The translations under genes were made by a program, and so were the position numbers. The notes beneath the pieces are model-generated. The model did not search any database, had not been told where the DNA came from, and saw only the letters and a list, made by a program, of their open reading frames with translations. This document shows, piece by piece, positions 25,036 to 34,722 of a stretch of 64,000 bases of DNA. Positions within the stretch are counted from its first letter, which is position 1. Every line of letters starts with the position of its first letter. The DNA is from Candidatus Moduliflexus flocculans (GTDB taxonomy: Bacteria; Moduliflexota; Moduliflexia; Moduliflexales; Moduliflexaceae), in contig DF820459.1 in assembly GCA_000739515.1 (NCBI GenBank), positions 315,599 through 379,598 on the forward strand, read 5' to 3'.

Positions 25036-26034
25036 TTATTCATTCATCGGGCGGAGCAATTGTTCAATCTCCGCCATTTGCGTTGCTGTTAATGCGCCGA
25101 ATTCCATCGCCTTGACGTTTTCTTCAACCTGTTTTACATTTTTGAAGCCCGGAATCGGCACGGTTTGCGGGCTTCTTGCCCAGATTCCGGCCAACGCGCC
25201 CTGCGCTAACGTGCGCCCGTTGCTGGTCAGCACCTCGCGAATCGCTTCCAGCGCCTTGAGCCACGCCTGCGTCGGCTTGCCATCTTTGAAGCCGGGATGC
25301 CAACTGGCATGTTTGCGCACGTCGTCGTTGGCGAATGTGGAATCCGGCGCGAATTTCCCGGTCAACAGCCCCATGCCTAACGGACCGCGATTGATGCTGG
25401 CAAGATTCCATTCTTCGCAGAGCTTGAGCAATTCCACATTGCCGTCCATCACGCTTAATTGCTGCTGCACGACGCCGCAATTCGGTGAAGTCGAAAACGC
25501 CTTGATTGCATCGGTTCGGTCGGTGCTCCATCCGTATGTGCGGATTTTCCCTGCTTTGACCAATTCTTCGAGCTTTTCGCGTACTTCCAGCGCCCGCTCG
25601 ATAGACAGCCCCCAGACATGGAGTTGATACACATCAATGTAATCGGTATCCAAACGCCTGAGACTTGCCTCGGCATCCTCGAAAACGTGGCTGGCGACAT
25701 CGCTATTCTCTTCGTTTTCGTTGTATGGCGTGACCTCTTTGGTCGCTTCATTGACATGGTAGCCGAATTTGGTTGCGATCACCATCTCGCTGCGCCGCCC
25801 TTTGAGCGCCTGCCCTAAAATGCGTTCGCTGTGACCGCTGCCGTAGTTCGCCGCCGTATCGAAAAAATTGACGCCAAGTTCAATCGCCCGATGAATCGCC
25901 CGGATAGATTCAGCGTCATCCACCACGCTCCAGCCTGCCTGTGAACCATTCAGCGTCCAGGGGCCGCCAATCGCCCAGCATCCTAATCCCATTGCGCTCA
26001 CTTCGATTCCGCTTCTTCCCAAAACTCGTTTCAT
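25036..26034 (-). CDS. aldo/keto reductase (no Fe-S domain)
   Basis: A 332-residue NADPH-dependent aldo/keto reductase. The start at 26034 follows AAGGAGAAGAAAT. The barrel shows GLGCWAIGG, DTAANYGSGHSE (Asp and Tyr), ATKFGYH (Lys) and YQLHVWGL (His). It lacks the C-terminal cysteines of the neighbour at 23295. It is transcribed away from a MocR-type regulator whose operator-like boxes lie in the shared intergenic region, so it is a likely regulatory target. Confidence 0.92.
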   Translation of the reverse strand: MKRVLGRSGIEVSAMGLGCWAIGGPWTLNGSQAGWSVVDDAESIRAIHRAIELGVNFFDTAANYGSGHSERILGQALKGRRSEMVIATKFGYHVNEATKEVTPYNENEENSDVASHVFEDAEASLRRLDTDYIDVYQLHVWGLSIERALEVREKLEELVKAGKIRTYGWSTDRTDAIKAFSTSPNCGVVQQQLSVMDGNVELLKLCEEWNLASINRGPLGMGLLTGKFAPDSTFANDDVRKHASWHPGFKDGKPTQAWLKALEAIREVLTSNGRTLAQGALAGIWARSPQTVPIPGFKNVKQVEENVKAMEFGALTATQMAEIEQLLRPMNE

Positions 26035-26077
26035 ATTTCTTCTCCTTGTATAAGCTCCGTCATAGCCGTTTACATGT

Positions 26078-26125
26078 TGATTTGTGTTTTGTTTTTCGTG
26101 TATTTTGTGTCTTTCGTGGTAAATA
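26078..26125. repeat. partial CGTGTATTTTGTGTCTTTCGTGG repeat arm
   Basis: One arm of the CACGAAA repeat family (compare 1674-1822 and 55313-55522) without its partner arm, in the divergent gap between the reductase and the MocR gene. Confidence 0.5.
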
Positions 26126-26179
26126 AAACGGGAAAAACAATTTTTCTCTTTACCATTTTGATACCTAACATAAATATGG

Positions 26180-26229
26180 AAAGTGGTTCTGTAAAGAGCC
26201 ACTTTTTAAAAATTTTTTAGAACCACTTT
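26180..26229. promoter_or_regulatory. three MocR/PdxR-like operator boxes
   Basis: AAAGTGGTTCT (26180-26190), AGAGCCACTTT (26195-26205) and AGAACCACTTT (26219-26229) are copies of one 11-base box in both orientations. Published PdxR operators contain AAAGTGGWTCTA-like boxes. The set lies just before the MocR gene start, so autoregulation is likely. Confidence 0.7.
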
Positions 26230-26250
26230 TGCACGTAAAGAGAAACTCCG

Positions 26251-27669
26251 ATGCTCTGGGTTGCAATTGACAAAACATCAGGAATGCCGCTGACGAAACA
26301 GGTGTGCGAACAACTGCGCTCGAAAATTCTCTCGCGTGACCTTCCGACCGGCACGAAACTCCCATCGACCAGAAGATTCGCGCAGGAGATGCAGATTTCG
26401 CGCAACGTGGTGATTTATGCCTATGAGCAACTGATTGCGGAAGGGTTTCTTGAAAGTCAGGAAGGCTCAGGCACGTATGTTGCCGAAGGGAGTTACCTCG
26501 AACAATACAAAGAAGTCGCGCAGGAGCAGCGGCAACAGGCGCAGATTCGCCAGTCTCGCCGAACTCGCGACGTGATTCATTTTCAGATCGGCGTCCCCGA
26601 TTTATCGCAATTCCCGCGTCAACTCTGGGCAAAGCTGTTGCGAAACGCCTGTTTCGACGCGCCGCAAGATGTCTTAGATTATCTGCCGCCGGAAGGTCTG
26701 CCGCCACTGCGTCAAGCATTAGCCGGGTTTTTGCTCAAAACAAAAGGGCTGCGCTGCCGCCCGGAGCAGATTATGGTGGTCTCCGGTTCGGCGCAGGGAT
26801 TGGCTGTGCTTTTTCAGGCTGTTGCGCGGGCTGGCCGAACATTTATCATTGAAGACCCTGTATTTATCGGCAGTTCCCGAATCTTGAAGATGTCTGATTA
26901 TCCGTTTTTGCCGATTCCGGTAGATGAAAAAGGGATGCAGGTCGAGCAGATTCCGGCGAATCTGCCGACGAGCGGCATCATCGTCACGCCGTCGCATCAA
27001 TTTCCGCTCGGCAGCGTCCTGCCGATTCAGCGCCGCGTCAAGCTGATCGAATATGCCAGAGCCGCCGACGCGTACATCATCGAAAACGACTATGACAGCG
27101 AGTTCCGGCATCACGGTTCGCCCATCAGCACGCTGCATCTGTTAGACCCGGAGCGTGTCCTGCATGTCGGCAGTTTCAGCGAAATCCTTTGCCCCGCGAC
27201 GCGGCTTGGATATATCGTTGTCCCGGATGCGCTCTTTGAGCGCTGTCGCCAGATCAAATCCATGTTAGGGCTTGTCACCTCGTCGCTGTCGCAATTAGCG
27301 CTGAATGCATTTATTACGGAAGGGTATTTTGAGCGGCATTTTAGCAAAATGAAAAAACTGTATCGAGCAAAACGGGCTATGCTGCTTGAAGAACTTGAGC
27401 GGGCGTTCGGGGATCGCGTCTCAATCAGCGGCGATTCGACAGGGTTATATGTTGTTGCCGCATTTAACGGGATCGAATTTACGGCACAACGGCTTGAAGA
27501 CCTGCTTGAGCATGGCGTGCAGGTCTCGACGGTTGAAGAATCCGCGATTGTCAAAGGCCGCCATGCGGAGAAACTCTTGTTAGGTTACGGTAATCTGCAA
27601 TTCGAGGAAATTACAACTGGCGTGCAGCGCCTGTTTTCTGCGTTAGCGCCTGTTTTAAAAGCCGGCTGA
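26251..27669 (+). CDS. MocR/PdxR-type GntR-aminotransferase regulator lacking the PLP lysine
   Basis: A 472-residue regulator. Residues 10-80 are a GntR winged helix (LPSTRRFAQEMQISRNVVIYAYEQ). Residues about 105-470 form a fold-type I aminotransferase-like domain with TPSHQFPLG, ENDYDSEFR and TRLGY. At the position that normally holds the PLP Schiff-base lysine (GSFSK) the protein has GSFSE: Glu311, codon GAA at 27181-27183. It therefore cannot form the internal aldimine and may sense ligand without covalent PLP. Operator-like boxes lie just upstream. Confidence 0.92.
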   Translation: MLWVAIDKTSGMPLTKQVCEQLRSKILSRDLPTGTKLPSTRRFAQEMQISRNVVIYAYEQLIAEGFLESQEGSGTYVAEGSYLEQYKEVAQEQRQQAQIRQSRRTRDVIHFQIGVPDLSQFPRQLWAKLLRNACFDAPQDVLDYLPPEGLPPLRQALAGFLLKTKGLRCRPEQIMVVSGSAQGLAVLFQAVARAGRTFIIEDPVFIGSSRILKMSDYPFLPIPVDEKGMQVEQIPANLPTSGIIVTPSHQFPLGSVLPIQRRVKLIEYARAADAYIIENDYDSEFRHHGSPISTLHLLDPERVLHVGSFSEILCPATRLGYIVVPDALFERCRQIKSMLGLVTSSLSQLALNAFITEGYFERHFSKMKKLYRAKRAMLLEELERAFGDRVSISGDSTGLYVVAAFNGIEFTAQRLEDLLEHGVQVSTVEESAIVKGRHAEKLLLGYGNLQFEEITTGVQRLFSALAPVLKAG

Positions 27670-28039
27670 TCGAGAACCGCGAATCGTGACTTCGCGCTGA
27701 CATCAAGATGGGCCCCTTTTATCGGCTGCTCAATGCTGCTGCAATATTATGATTGGGTTAAAAATGGATAATGCCGCAACATAATGCTTGCATTTTTTTT
27801 GAGTAAATTATTGACTGCTTATCGGCTTGAGAGTGGATCTTTTGAAGAAGCCTGGTAGGAAACCTTGTGTAATAGCAATTGTGAGAAAATAGATCATAAA
27901 TTCCGTAGAGACGCCCCGGCGGGGTGTCTCTGCCATGCTGTGCCGAATATGATCTTTTTAAACACAAGTGGTATAATGATGTGTTTTGATGCGCCTTTGT
28001 GCGGTGAAGACGCATTAAATTTTATCAAAGGAGTCTGAT
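27670..28039. other. intergenic region with a GAGACGCCCC hairpin
   Basis: About 370 bases without a gene. A GTAGAGACGCCCCGGCGGGG hairpin lies at 27905-27931. A CTTTTTAAACACAA motif at 27953 precedes GTATAATG at 27971. That TATAAT is a candidate -10 for the downstream gene, but no good -35 sits at the right distance. Confidence 0.5.
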
Positions 28040-29164
28040 ATGAAAAAACAGATCGCGTTGTTATGTATTGTATTGGCAAGCCTGGCCAGTCTGGCAGCGC
28101 CGTGCGCTGCAATAGCTGCCGACTCGATTTATATCGGTCTGTCAGCCCCGTTTTCGAAGGAATACGCCGAATATGGCGTTAGTTTTGAACAAGGCGCTCA
28201 GTTGGCAAGTGACACCGTGAATGCGCAAGGCGGCGTAGATGGCCGTTCGCTTGAATTAGTGACTGGCGATAGTGAAGGCGAACCGAATATCGCCAAGCGT
28301 GTCGCCCGCAAAATGACGGAGGATCAACGGATTGTTGCGGTCATTGGCGATTTTGCCAGTTCATGTTCAATGGCAGCGCAGCCATTTTTCCACCGTGCCG
28401 AGATGGTGCAAATTTCGCCGACCTCGTCGCATCCGTCGTTTGCGCCGGGCAGTCCATTCAGCTTTTCCCTGCCTGGCACGGATGAATTGCTTAGCAGATT
28501 TATGGCGCGGGCTGTCGTCGAAAAATTGCAAAAAAAGAACGTGGCGGTGTTATATTTGAATAATGATTGGGGCGTGGCCGCTCAACAAATTTTTGCTGAC
28601 GAGGTTAAACACTTAGGAGGAACGGTTGTCGCGGCGGAAGGATTTTTGGATCATACGACAGATTTTATTCCGATTTTGGAGAAACTGCGCGCCGCCCAGC
28701 CAGACGCTTTGTATCTCTTCACGCAACTTCCGGATGGAAAGATAATTCTCAACCAACGCGCGCAAATCGGCTGGGATGATGTGACGATTATGGGATATGT
28801 TGATTTTTATTCGCCGACGATTTTCGAACTCGAACCCGCTGCCCGGCGCAACTTGTACACCAGTTCATTAGGCTTTTTTCCAGATTCACCGCGTCCCGAA
28901 GTGCAATCGTTTGTGAAGGCGTTCAAGGAAAAATATCAATTGCCGCCGACGCAGGAAGCGGCGCTCGCGTATGATGCCTTGAATTTGATTGCCGAGGCGA
29001 TTAAACAAGCGGGAACAGATCGGAAAGCCATTCGGGAGGCGATGGCAAAGATCAAAGATTTTCCTGGCGTCACCGGAATTATTCGTTTCGATCAGGGAGG
29101 TAATGTGGTGAAAGACTATCCGATATTGCAGGTAAGGGAGACTGATTTTGCGTTAATTGAATAG
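28040..29164 (+). CDS. LivJ-type substrate-binding protein, orphan
   Basis: A 374-residue type I periplasmic binding protein of the branched-chain amino-acid/amide family. A signal peptide ends near AIAA|DS. Family features include IYIGLSAPFSKEYAEYGVSFEQGAQLA, GRSLELVTGDSEGEPNIAKRVA, VIGDFASSCSMAAQPFF and AALAYDALNLIAEAIKQAG. AAGGAG fixes the start. No permease or ATPase follows; the next gene is a chemoreceptor. It may thus serve as a periplasmic ligand sensor for chemotaxis rather than transport. Confidence 0.92.
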   Translation: MKKQIALLCIVLASLASLAAPCAAIAADSIYIGLSAPFSKEYAEYGVSFEQGAQLASDTVNAQGGVDGRSLELVTGDSEGEPNIAKRVARKMTEDQRIVAVIGDFASSCSMAAQPFFHRAEMVQISPTSSHPSFAPGSPFSFSLPGTDELLSRFMARAVVEKLQKKNVAVLYLNNDWGVAAQQIFADEVKHLGGTVVAAEGFLDHTTDFIPILEKLRAAQPDALYLFTQLPDGKIILNQRAQIGWDDVTIMGYVDFYSPTIFELEPAARRNLYTSSLGFFPDSPRPEVQSFVKAFKEKYQLPPTQEAALAYDALNLIAEAIKQAGTDRKAIREAMAKIKDFPGVTGIIRFDQGGNVVKDYPILQVRETDFALIE

Positions 29165-29200
29165 CGCAGTACATGAATCGGTAATTTTTACCAAGTGATC

Positions 29201-29230
29201 AGGAGTGCGAAATCAAGATTTCGCACTCCT
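29201..29230. repeat. AGGAGTGCGAAATC palindrome
   Basis: AGGAGTGCGAAATC and its complement, a short member of the AGGAGTG family, between the binding protein and the chemoreceptor. Confidence 0.75.
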
Positions 29231-29303
29231 AAGAATGCTCTGAACAATGTCGTCGCCCCCCAGGTCAATTTACTGATCCTGGACATGCGAAAATATACAA
29301 ATT

Positions 29304-31460
29304 ATGCAACAACAGCGCAAAACAGTACGGTGGGGAATCTCCGCGAAATTATTTCTGTTCAATCTCTTCGTGATGATGGTCGTGGGGGGAATTTTAATTA
29401 TCATGCTCCTATCGTTCCAACGAATTGAAGGCTCGTTCTCTCTATTGTTGGACCACAAGGTTTCGGATATTATTGAAAATGCGCATTCTTCTCAGGAATT
29501 GACGGCGGTCTTCACCGATCTTGTCACCGCGCTTTTTTATGAGCAGGGCGAGGAAGAAGCCGAGCAGTTTCGCACGTTAAAAGAACAGATTGATGCGCTT
29601 GCCCTGCAAAGCGACAGCACAAGCGTTCAGATTGGGTTGGCCGATTTTACGCAGGAATTAACGGAGTTAATCAAACAATCTGCGGATTTGAAGCGAATTC
29701 CCGAAGAATTAACGACCCTGGAAAATGATGTCGTCTTTAATTTCGAGGTGTTGGAAGATATTATTCAAGAGCAGCTTGAAATGGCGGAAAAGCAGCAGGA
29801 TCATTCGTTATTTCTGCATCTCAAAGAATTACAGGCGATGCCGATCGGTTATCGGAATGCGTTTCTGCAAATCATGATGCAGGTCAATAACTTGCGTCAG
29901 CATCTGTTAAGCCAGGACGATTTGCAGGCCATCCTGCAATCAATTGATTATCTCCTGCTCCGTTTTCAGACGCTGCGTTCGACAGTCAATAAGATTTCTG
30001 AACAGGGAGGGCAATTAAATTCGACCCTCACTCAATATCAGGAAAAAATCAGACGTTTTTATGACGCGCAGATTGCTTTTCAAACACAGCTTGAGACGGT
30101 GAATGAAAAAAAACGGGCTGTGTTGCAGGCATTAGATGCTGACGATGCCAATATTACCGCCTCTGTGAAAACAATTCAAGCAGATATGCACAAAGAGATT
30201 TATTCTTCTAAACGTATGGTGGCGAGTTTAGTCGGCGTGATTGTGATCGCGTTAATGCTGACGACCTATTTTGCGATGCGTATGGTCAAGCCGATTGTTA
30301 AATTAGCGCAGGCCGCCAGTCAAATCGCTGTCGGAGATTTGAACATTCGCTTAGACGCGAGGCATGCACATGATGAAATCGGGCAACTGATCTCGGAATT
30401 CACCAACATGACGCGATATATGCAGGAAATGGCAGCGGTTGCCGCCAGCATTGCGCAGGGAAATCTTCAGCAGGAAATTGCTCCGCGCATTGAGGCTGAT
30501 GTGTTGGGGCAGGCATTCGCTCACATGACACAATACTTACAGAATGTTGCTCATGTCGCGATTCGATTTGGAAACGGCGATTTGCGCCAGGAGATTGTTC
30601 CTCGAACAGACCAGGATGTGATGGGGCATGCGTTCAGTCAGATGAGGACCATTCGCCAGACGATGAGGGAAATTGTCAGCGGAGCGGCACAGATCAGGCA
30701 GGCTGCCGAACATTTGCAGAATATTAGCGCGAACATGGCCGCTGGAGCAGAACAGACCTCCCAGCAAGTCCAGATTGTGTCATCGAATAGTCACGACATC
30801 AGTCAAAATATTACGACGATCTCAAGCGCGATTGAAGAATTTGCCGCGAATGCCCACGAAATTTCCAAGACGGTAGATAACGTGACGCAGATTATTGCGC
30901 AGGCGGTGAGTGCGACCTCGGAAGCTAATGAGAAAATCGCTAAATTAGAAACAAATTCGCAGGAGATTGGAGAAATAGTGAAAATGATCGCCGCAATTAC
31001 CCGGCAAACAAATTTATTAGCATTGAATGCCAGGATTGAGGCCGCTCGCGTTGGCGAGGCTGGCAAAGGGTTTGCGGTCGTGGCGCACGAAGTGAAAGAA
31101 TTGGCGCAGGAAATCGCCGTGTCCGCCGACGATATTACGCGCCGCATTGAAACCATTCAGTGCAATACGCAGGATGCAATTATCGCCGTGACTCGTGGCG
31201 CTCAGATTATTCAAGAAATTCATAAATTCGCGAACGCTATTGATATCGCCGTTGAGGAGCAAAGCCACACTGCCAACGAAATTGCTCGCAACATTACCAA
31301 TGCCGCGCATGGAAGTTCAGAAATTACCCATGCAATCAGCGAAGTGGCCTCAACTGCGCAATCAGCGTCAAACCATGCCAGCAACGTCAACGAGGCCGCA
31401 ACCGCGTTTTCGCATTTAGCCGAAGAATTGCGCTCGCATGTTGAAAAATTTTCGATTTGA
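29304..31460 (+). CDS. methyl-accepting chemotaxis protein with poly-HAMP
   Basis: A 718-residue chemoreceptor. TM1 is near residues 14-36 (LFLFNLFVMMVVGGILIIML) and TM2 near 306-325. The periplasmic part (about 40-300) is all-helical rather than a Cache domain. Three consecutive HAMP-like units follow (ASQIAVGDLNIRL, AASIAQGNLQQEI, AIRFGNGDLRQEI), then the signalling helix bundle with the hairpin tip [30 protein letters not shown]. It relays ligand state to CheA/CheW. No che gene is here. A LivJ-type binding protein lies directly upstream and may be its ligand-presenting partner. Confidence 0.93.
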   Translation: MQQQRKTVRWGISAKLFLFNLFVMMVVGGILIIMLLSFQRIEGSFSLLLDHKVSDIIENAHSSQELTAVFTDLVTALFYEQGEEEAEQFRTLKEQIDALALQSDSTSVQIGLADFTQELTELIKQSADLKRIPEELTTLENDVVFNFEVLEDIIQEQLEMAEKQQDHSLFLHLKELQAMPIGYRNAFLQIMMQVNNLRQHLLSQDDLQAILQSIDYLLLRFQTLRSTVNKISEQGGQLNSTLTQYQEKIRRFYDAQIAFQTQLETVNEKKRAVLQALDADDANITASVKTIQADMHKEIYSSKRMVASLVGVIVIALMLTTYFAMRMVKPIVKLAQAASQIAVGDLNIRLDARHAHDEIGQLISEFTNMTRYMQEMAAVAASIAQGNLQQEIAPRIEADVLGQAFAHMTQYLQNVAHVAIRFGNGDLRQEIVPRTDQDVMGHAFSQMRTIRQTMREIVSGAAQIRQAAEHLQNISANMAAGAEQTSQQVQIVSSNSHDISQNITTISSAIEEFAANAHEISKTVDNVTQIIAQAVSATSEANEKIAKLETNSQEIGEIVKMIAAITRQTNLLALNARIEAARVGEAGKGFAVVAHEVKELAQEIAVSADDITRRIETIQCNTQDAIIAVTRGAQIIQEIHKFANAIDIAVEEQSHTANEIARNITNAAHGSSEITHAISEVASTAQSASNHASNVNEAATAFSHLAEELRSHVEKFSI

Positions 31461-31608
31461 TAGAAGATTCTTGCGGAAATTATTGTGGGACGTTATAGCA
31501 AGTGCGATCAATCTGTTACACAGCAGATGCGATCCGCTGACGGTGAACCACCGCCGGGAGGGGAATTGCGGAGACGCGGTGTAACATCAATTCCTTAAAT
31601 GATAACGG
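31461..31608. repeat. partial TGTTACAC/GGGAGGGGAATTG repeat
   Basis: Contains TGTTACACAGC (about 31516) and GCGGTGTAACA (about 31575) as inverted ends around a CGGGAGGGGAATTG fragment of the G/C-rich core. The sequence at 42-66 has a similar right side. It looks like a decayed MITE of a third end-type. Confidence 0.4.
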
Positions 31609-34203
31609 TCAAATTTTAAATTGTTCAATCAGGCGGCGCAGTTTCTCGGCAAGCGTTGCTAGGTCACGGGCTGCCTGCTTCACGTTCCCCGCGTGTTCTG
31701 ACGAGTTATTGGAGGCGTCTTCCACTTCGCGAATGGCATGGGTAATTTCATCGCTGCCTGACGCGACATCGTTGATATTGCGAGCAATTTCTTCTGTCGT
31801 GATTGATTGTTGTTCAATCGAACTGGCGATGGCTTCTGAAAGATCGTGAACGCGATAGATGACTTCCGACGTGCGCGTCATCCCTTGTTTGGTCTGTTGG
31901 ATGCTGGTTTGAATCGTGTTGATGCTTTTCGTAATATCTTCTGCCGATTTGGCGGTTTCGCGAGCTAATTCTTTGACTTCTTTCGCCACGACTACAAAGC
32001 CGCGCCCAACGTCGCCAGCGCGGGCGGCTTCAATGCTCGCGTTTAACGCTAAAAGGTTGGTCTGCTGCGTAATCGAGGTAATCACTTTGGTGATGTCGCC
32101 GATTTCTTTGGAACGCATCTCTAATTCAGCCATAGTCGCATTTGCGGCTTTCGTGGTATTGACGGCGTCATTCACAAAATTCGCGACATCCACAATGGTG
32201 CGGGAAATTTCTTGAATGCTGGCGGAAAATTGTTCGACTGAGGAGGAGACGGCGTTGATATTGTTATTAATCTGCTGCCCATTCGCCGAGACGCTGGTGA
32301 CTTGATGCGATGTCTCTTCGGCGCCAGAGGCTAAGTCGGAGCTTATCTGCGTCAGGTAGTCCGCCGCCGCGCCTAATTGTTGGGAGCTTTCAACGATTTC
32401 TTCCATGATTTGCCGGAGCGCGTTCATGCTGTGAAAGGCTTTCCCTAACACATCCTGATTGGATCTCGGCTGTATTTCTTGGCGTAAATCGCCTTCGGCA
32501 AAGGCTGTGGCCGCCTCTGCGATTTCCTGAAGATACGTTGTCATCTCTTGAAGCGCGAGACCTAATGTGTCGCCCTCTGACTTCGGGGTGATTTTGTGGC
32601 TGAGGTCTCCAACGGCGATCTTCGCGGCAACATCCGCCATTTCGCGAAAATAGGCGAGCACTTTGTGAAATGATTGAATCAGCACGCCAACTTCATCATG
32701 GCGCACTCGTTTCCAGGGGAATGAGTCTGATAAATCGCCTTCTGCCACTCGTTGCGCAATCCGGGCAATCTGATTGATCGGTTGCGCAATATAGCTTGCG
32801 ACAAACAATGACACCGCCACAATTCCAACAAGCAGCAAGATTCCGATGTTCCGGCTCACTGAAAAGAAGCGTTTGATCGAAGCAAATGCTTCCTCTTCAT
32901 GCATTTCAGCGATTAATGCCCATTTTGTATTCCAAAATGTAAGCGGCGTGTACGCCGAAAGGACGGATTGTCCAAGATAATTTGAGGACATGCCTTTCCC
33001 GGCATTCCCGCTCAGCGCTTCGCGGCTTGCGAGCGTCTCAACGCGGGTAGTGCCGGGGTCGGCAAATGACGAAATGACGGAATATTGATCCGGAGCCAAA
33101 TAGGAATCGGAGCGCATCAGGCCATCTGCGCCGACAAGATAGGTCTCGCCGGTGCGCCCCATGCCAGAGCGTTCCTGCATGATAGTATTAATTTCTTGCA
33201 AGGGAATTTGAACTGCTACGACGAATTCCACCTGGTCGCCACTCATGATCGGTTGCGCCATAAAAGCGACCGGTTGTCCGTTGGCTGGCGCGTATGGCTG
33301 AAAATCGACAAAATTGAACGTTTTGGTCTCCAGCGTTTGTTGAAACACCCGCCCTAATCCGCTATTCGCATACGCAGGCTCGGTGAGATTGGCTTCATAA
33401 TCTGCATGATGCGCGACGGTATAAAACACCGTTCCATCCCGAAGGATCAAAAACAAATCGGTGTAACCATATTGTTGAATAAAGCGAGCGAAATAGTTAT
33501 CCCTGTCAGTGCGAAGCGTCGGGATGATCGCTTCTTCTAAACTGATCACCGTAATGATTCCCCAATTGAGGCCATCAATATTTAAGGGATCGAATTGAGC
33601 CATTTCCATGGCGCCATTATTGCCGACTCTTACCGTGAAGCCTGCCTCTTTAGCCAGTACGCGCTCCACTTCTTTGCCGGAAATCGCTTCATTCATTTTT
33701 TGCGTTCGCACCACCTGATCGCTGCGCAAGCTGGTATTCATCCCTTTTTGGCCGACTAAATAGGTTTCTCCCGTGTTTCCCATGCCTGCGCGCCGTTGAG
33801 TAATCGTATTTAATGGAGTTGGGTTGATTTTGATGACCACCACGCCAAGCGTCAGGTTCAGTTGTCTATTAATGACCGGGGCAGCGATAAAGGCCATTGG
33901 GCGATTTTCTGCGGGGGGATACGGCGTGAAATCCTGGATCGCGACGCCTTGCAATCCTTGCTGAAAACATTGTGCTAATGAGGAGACCTGTAATGGGCCG
34001 GTCAGGATATTTTGCCCTAAATCGGCGTTTCGGCTGACGCTATAGACAATGTTTCCGGCGCTGGTGATCAGCAAAATGTCGTCGTAGCCGTAATCGTGGA
34101 CGATTTGTTTCAGCGAATCGCCGAGATATTGGCGTTCATACATCTCCAAGGTGGCTAATTTGACGCCGCCTTTGCCGTCTAAGAGCAATTCAAAATCTTT
34201 CAT
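31609..34203 (-). CDS. methyl-accepting chemotaxis protein, main part (tandem Cache, poly-HAMP)
   Basis: An 864-residue frame carrying most of a chemoreceptor. Its extracellular region has repeated Cache features: two (Y/D)GYxD(I/L)(L/F)LI segments and three [10 protein letters not shown] motifs, i.e. two dCache-like units. A membrane helix ([20 protein letters not shown]) is followed by three HAMP-like units ([39 protein letters not shown]) and the signalling tip [25 protein letters not shown]. It has no N-terminal membrane anchor of its own: that lies in the overlapping upstream frame (34200-34559). The two together form one normal receptor. Confidence 0.9.
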   Translation of the reverse strand: MKDFELLLDGKGGVKLATLEMYERQYLGDSLKQIVHDYGYDDILLITSAGNIVYSVSRNADLGQNILTGPLQVSSLAQCFQQGLQGVAIQDFTPYPPAENRPMAFIAAPVINRQLNLTLGVVVIKINPTPLNTITQRRAGMGNTGETYLVGQKGMNTSLRSDQVVRTQKMNEAISGKEVERVLAKEAGFTVRVGNNGAMEMAQFDPLNIDGLNWGIITVISLEEAIIPTLRTDRDNYFARFIQQYGYTDLFLILRDGTVFYTVAHHADYEANLTEPAYANSGLGRVFQQTLETKTFNFVDFQPYAPANGQPVAFMAQPIMSGDQVEFVVAVQIPLQEINTIMQERSGMGRTGETYLVGADGLMRSDSYLAPDQYSVISSFADPGTTRVETLASREALSGNAGKGMSSNYLGQSVLSAYTPLTFWNTKWALIAEMHEEEAFASIKRFFSVSRNIGILLLVGIVAVSLFVASYIAQPINQIARIAQRVAEGDLSDSFPWKRVRHDEVGVLIQSFHKVLAYFREMADVAAKIAVGDLSHKITPKSEGDTLGLALQEMTTYLQEIAEAATAFAEGDLRQEIQPRSNQDVLGKAFHSMNALRQIMEEIVESSQQLGAAADYLTQISSDLASGAEETSHQVTSVSANGQQINNNINAVSSSVEQFSASIQEISRTIVDVANFVNDAVNTTKAANATMAELEMRSKEIGDITKVITSITQQTNLLALNASIEAARAGDVGRGFVVVAKEVKELARETAKSAEDITKSINTIQTSIQQTKQGMTRTSEVIYRVHDLSEAIASSIEQQSITTEEIARNINDVASGSDEITHAIREVEDASNNSSEHAGNVKQAARDLATLAEKLRRLIEQFKI

Positions 34204-34559
34204 TTTTGCAGGTTGACATTGGTGGCTAAGACGGCGACATCAGCGCGCAATCGGTTAAAATATTCCTCGACCTGGGCTTTTTTCGTCTCCTGAACCGAAC
34301 GCATCTTTTCAAACGCTGATTGTCCAAAAATGCCGACCGTTTCAATCAGCGATTCCATATTCCGCTGGCGTTCAACGAAAAACTGCTGGATATGCGTTTT
34401 TTTGATGTCGCGCTGACTTTCAAGCTGACTGAAAACCTGTTTGGAAAGCGCGTTGTTTGAAATCCAGATGGCTAATCCGCCGATGAGGGTAAACGGGATG
34501 ATACTTATAATTAAGAATGCGATCAACAGTTTTGTTCTGATTCTCAGGTCGTGAAACAT
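34200..34559 (-). pseudogene. N-terminal part of the same chemoreceptor, in a shifted frame
   Basis: A 119-residue frame with the first membrane helix (LLIAFLIISIIPFTLIGGLAIW) and the start of the Cache-linked helix, ending VNLQK with TGA. The downstream frame begins at an overlapping ATG (AAAAATGA). A -1 shift at the A-run joins them without loss of sequence. Options are a real frameshift mutation, programmed slippage at AAAAA, coupled translation of two polypeptides, or a base-call error in the homopolymer. Confidence 0.75.
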
Positions 34560-34623
34560 AGAATGATAATCTCTCCCGTCAGATACTCATTTTCAATTCA
34601 TACATGTTCTTTTTTCATGAGAG

Positions 34624-34652
34624 AGTATCGTATGATACTATATTGCCGTCAA
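34624..34652 (-). promoter_or_regulatory. sigma-70-type promoter of the split chemoreceptor
   Basis: Minus strand TTGACG (34652-34647), 17-base spacer, GATACT (34629-34624), about 65 bases before the 34559 start and immediately after the terminator of the upstream gene. Confidence 0.6.
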
Positions 34653-34689
34653 GAAAAAAACTGTCAGATAGATCGGCTCTATCTGACAG
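34653..34689 (-). terminator. terminator of the solute-binding protein gene
   Basis: Minus strand CTGTCAGATAGA...TCTATCTGACAG hairpin followed by TTTTTTTC, 34 bases past the stop codon of the gene at 34723. Confidence 0.9.
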
Positions 34690-34722
34690 TTTGGCGCGAA
34701 TATGCGGGAGAACGTTCGATAA

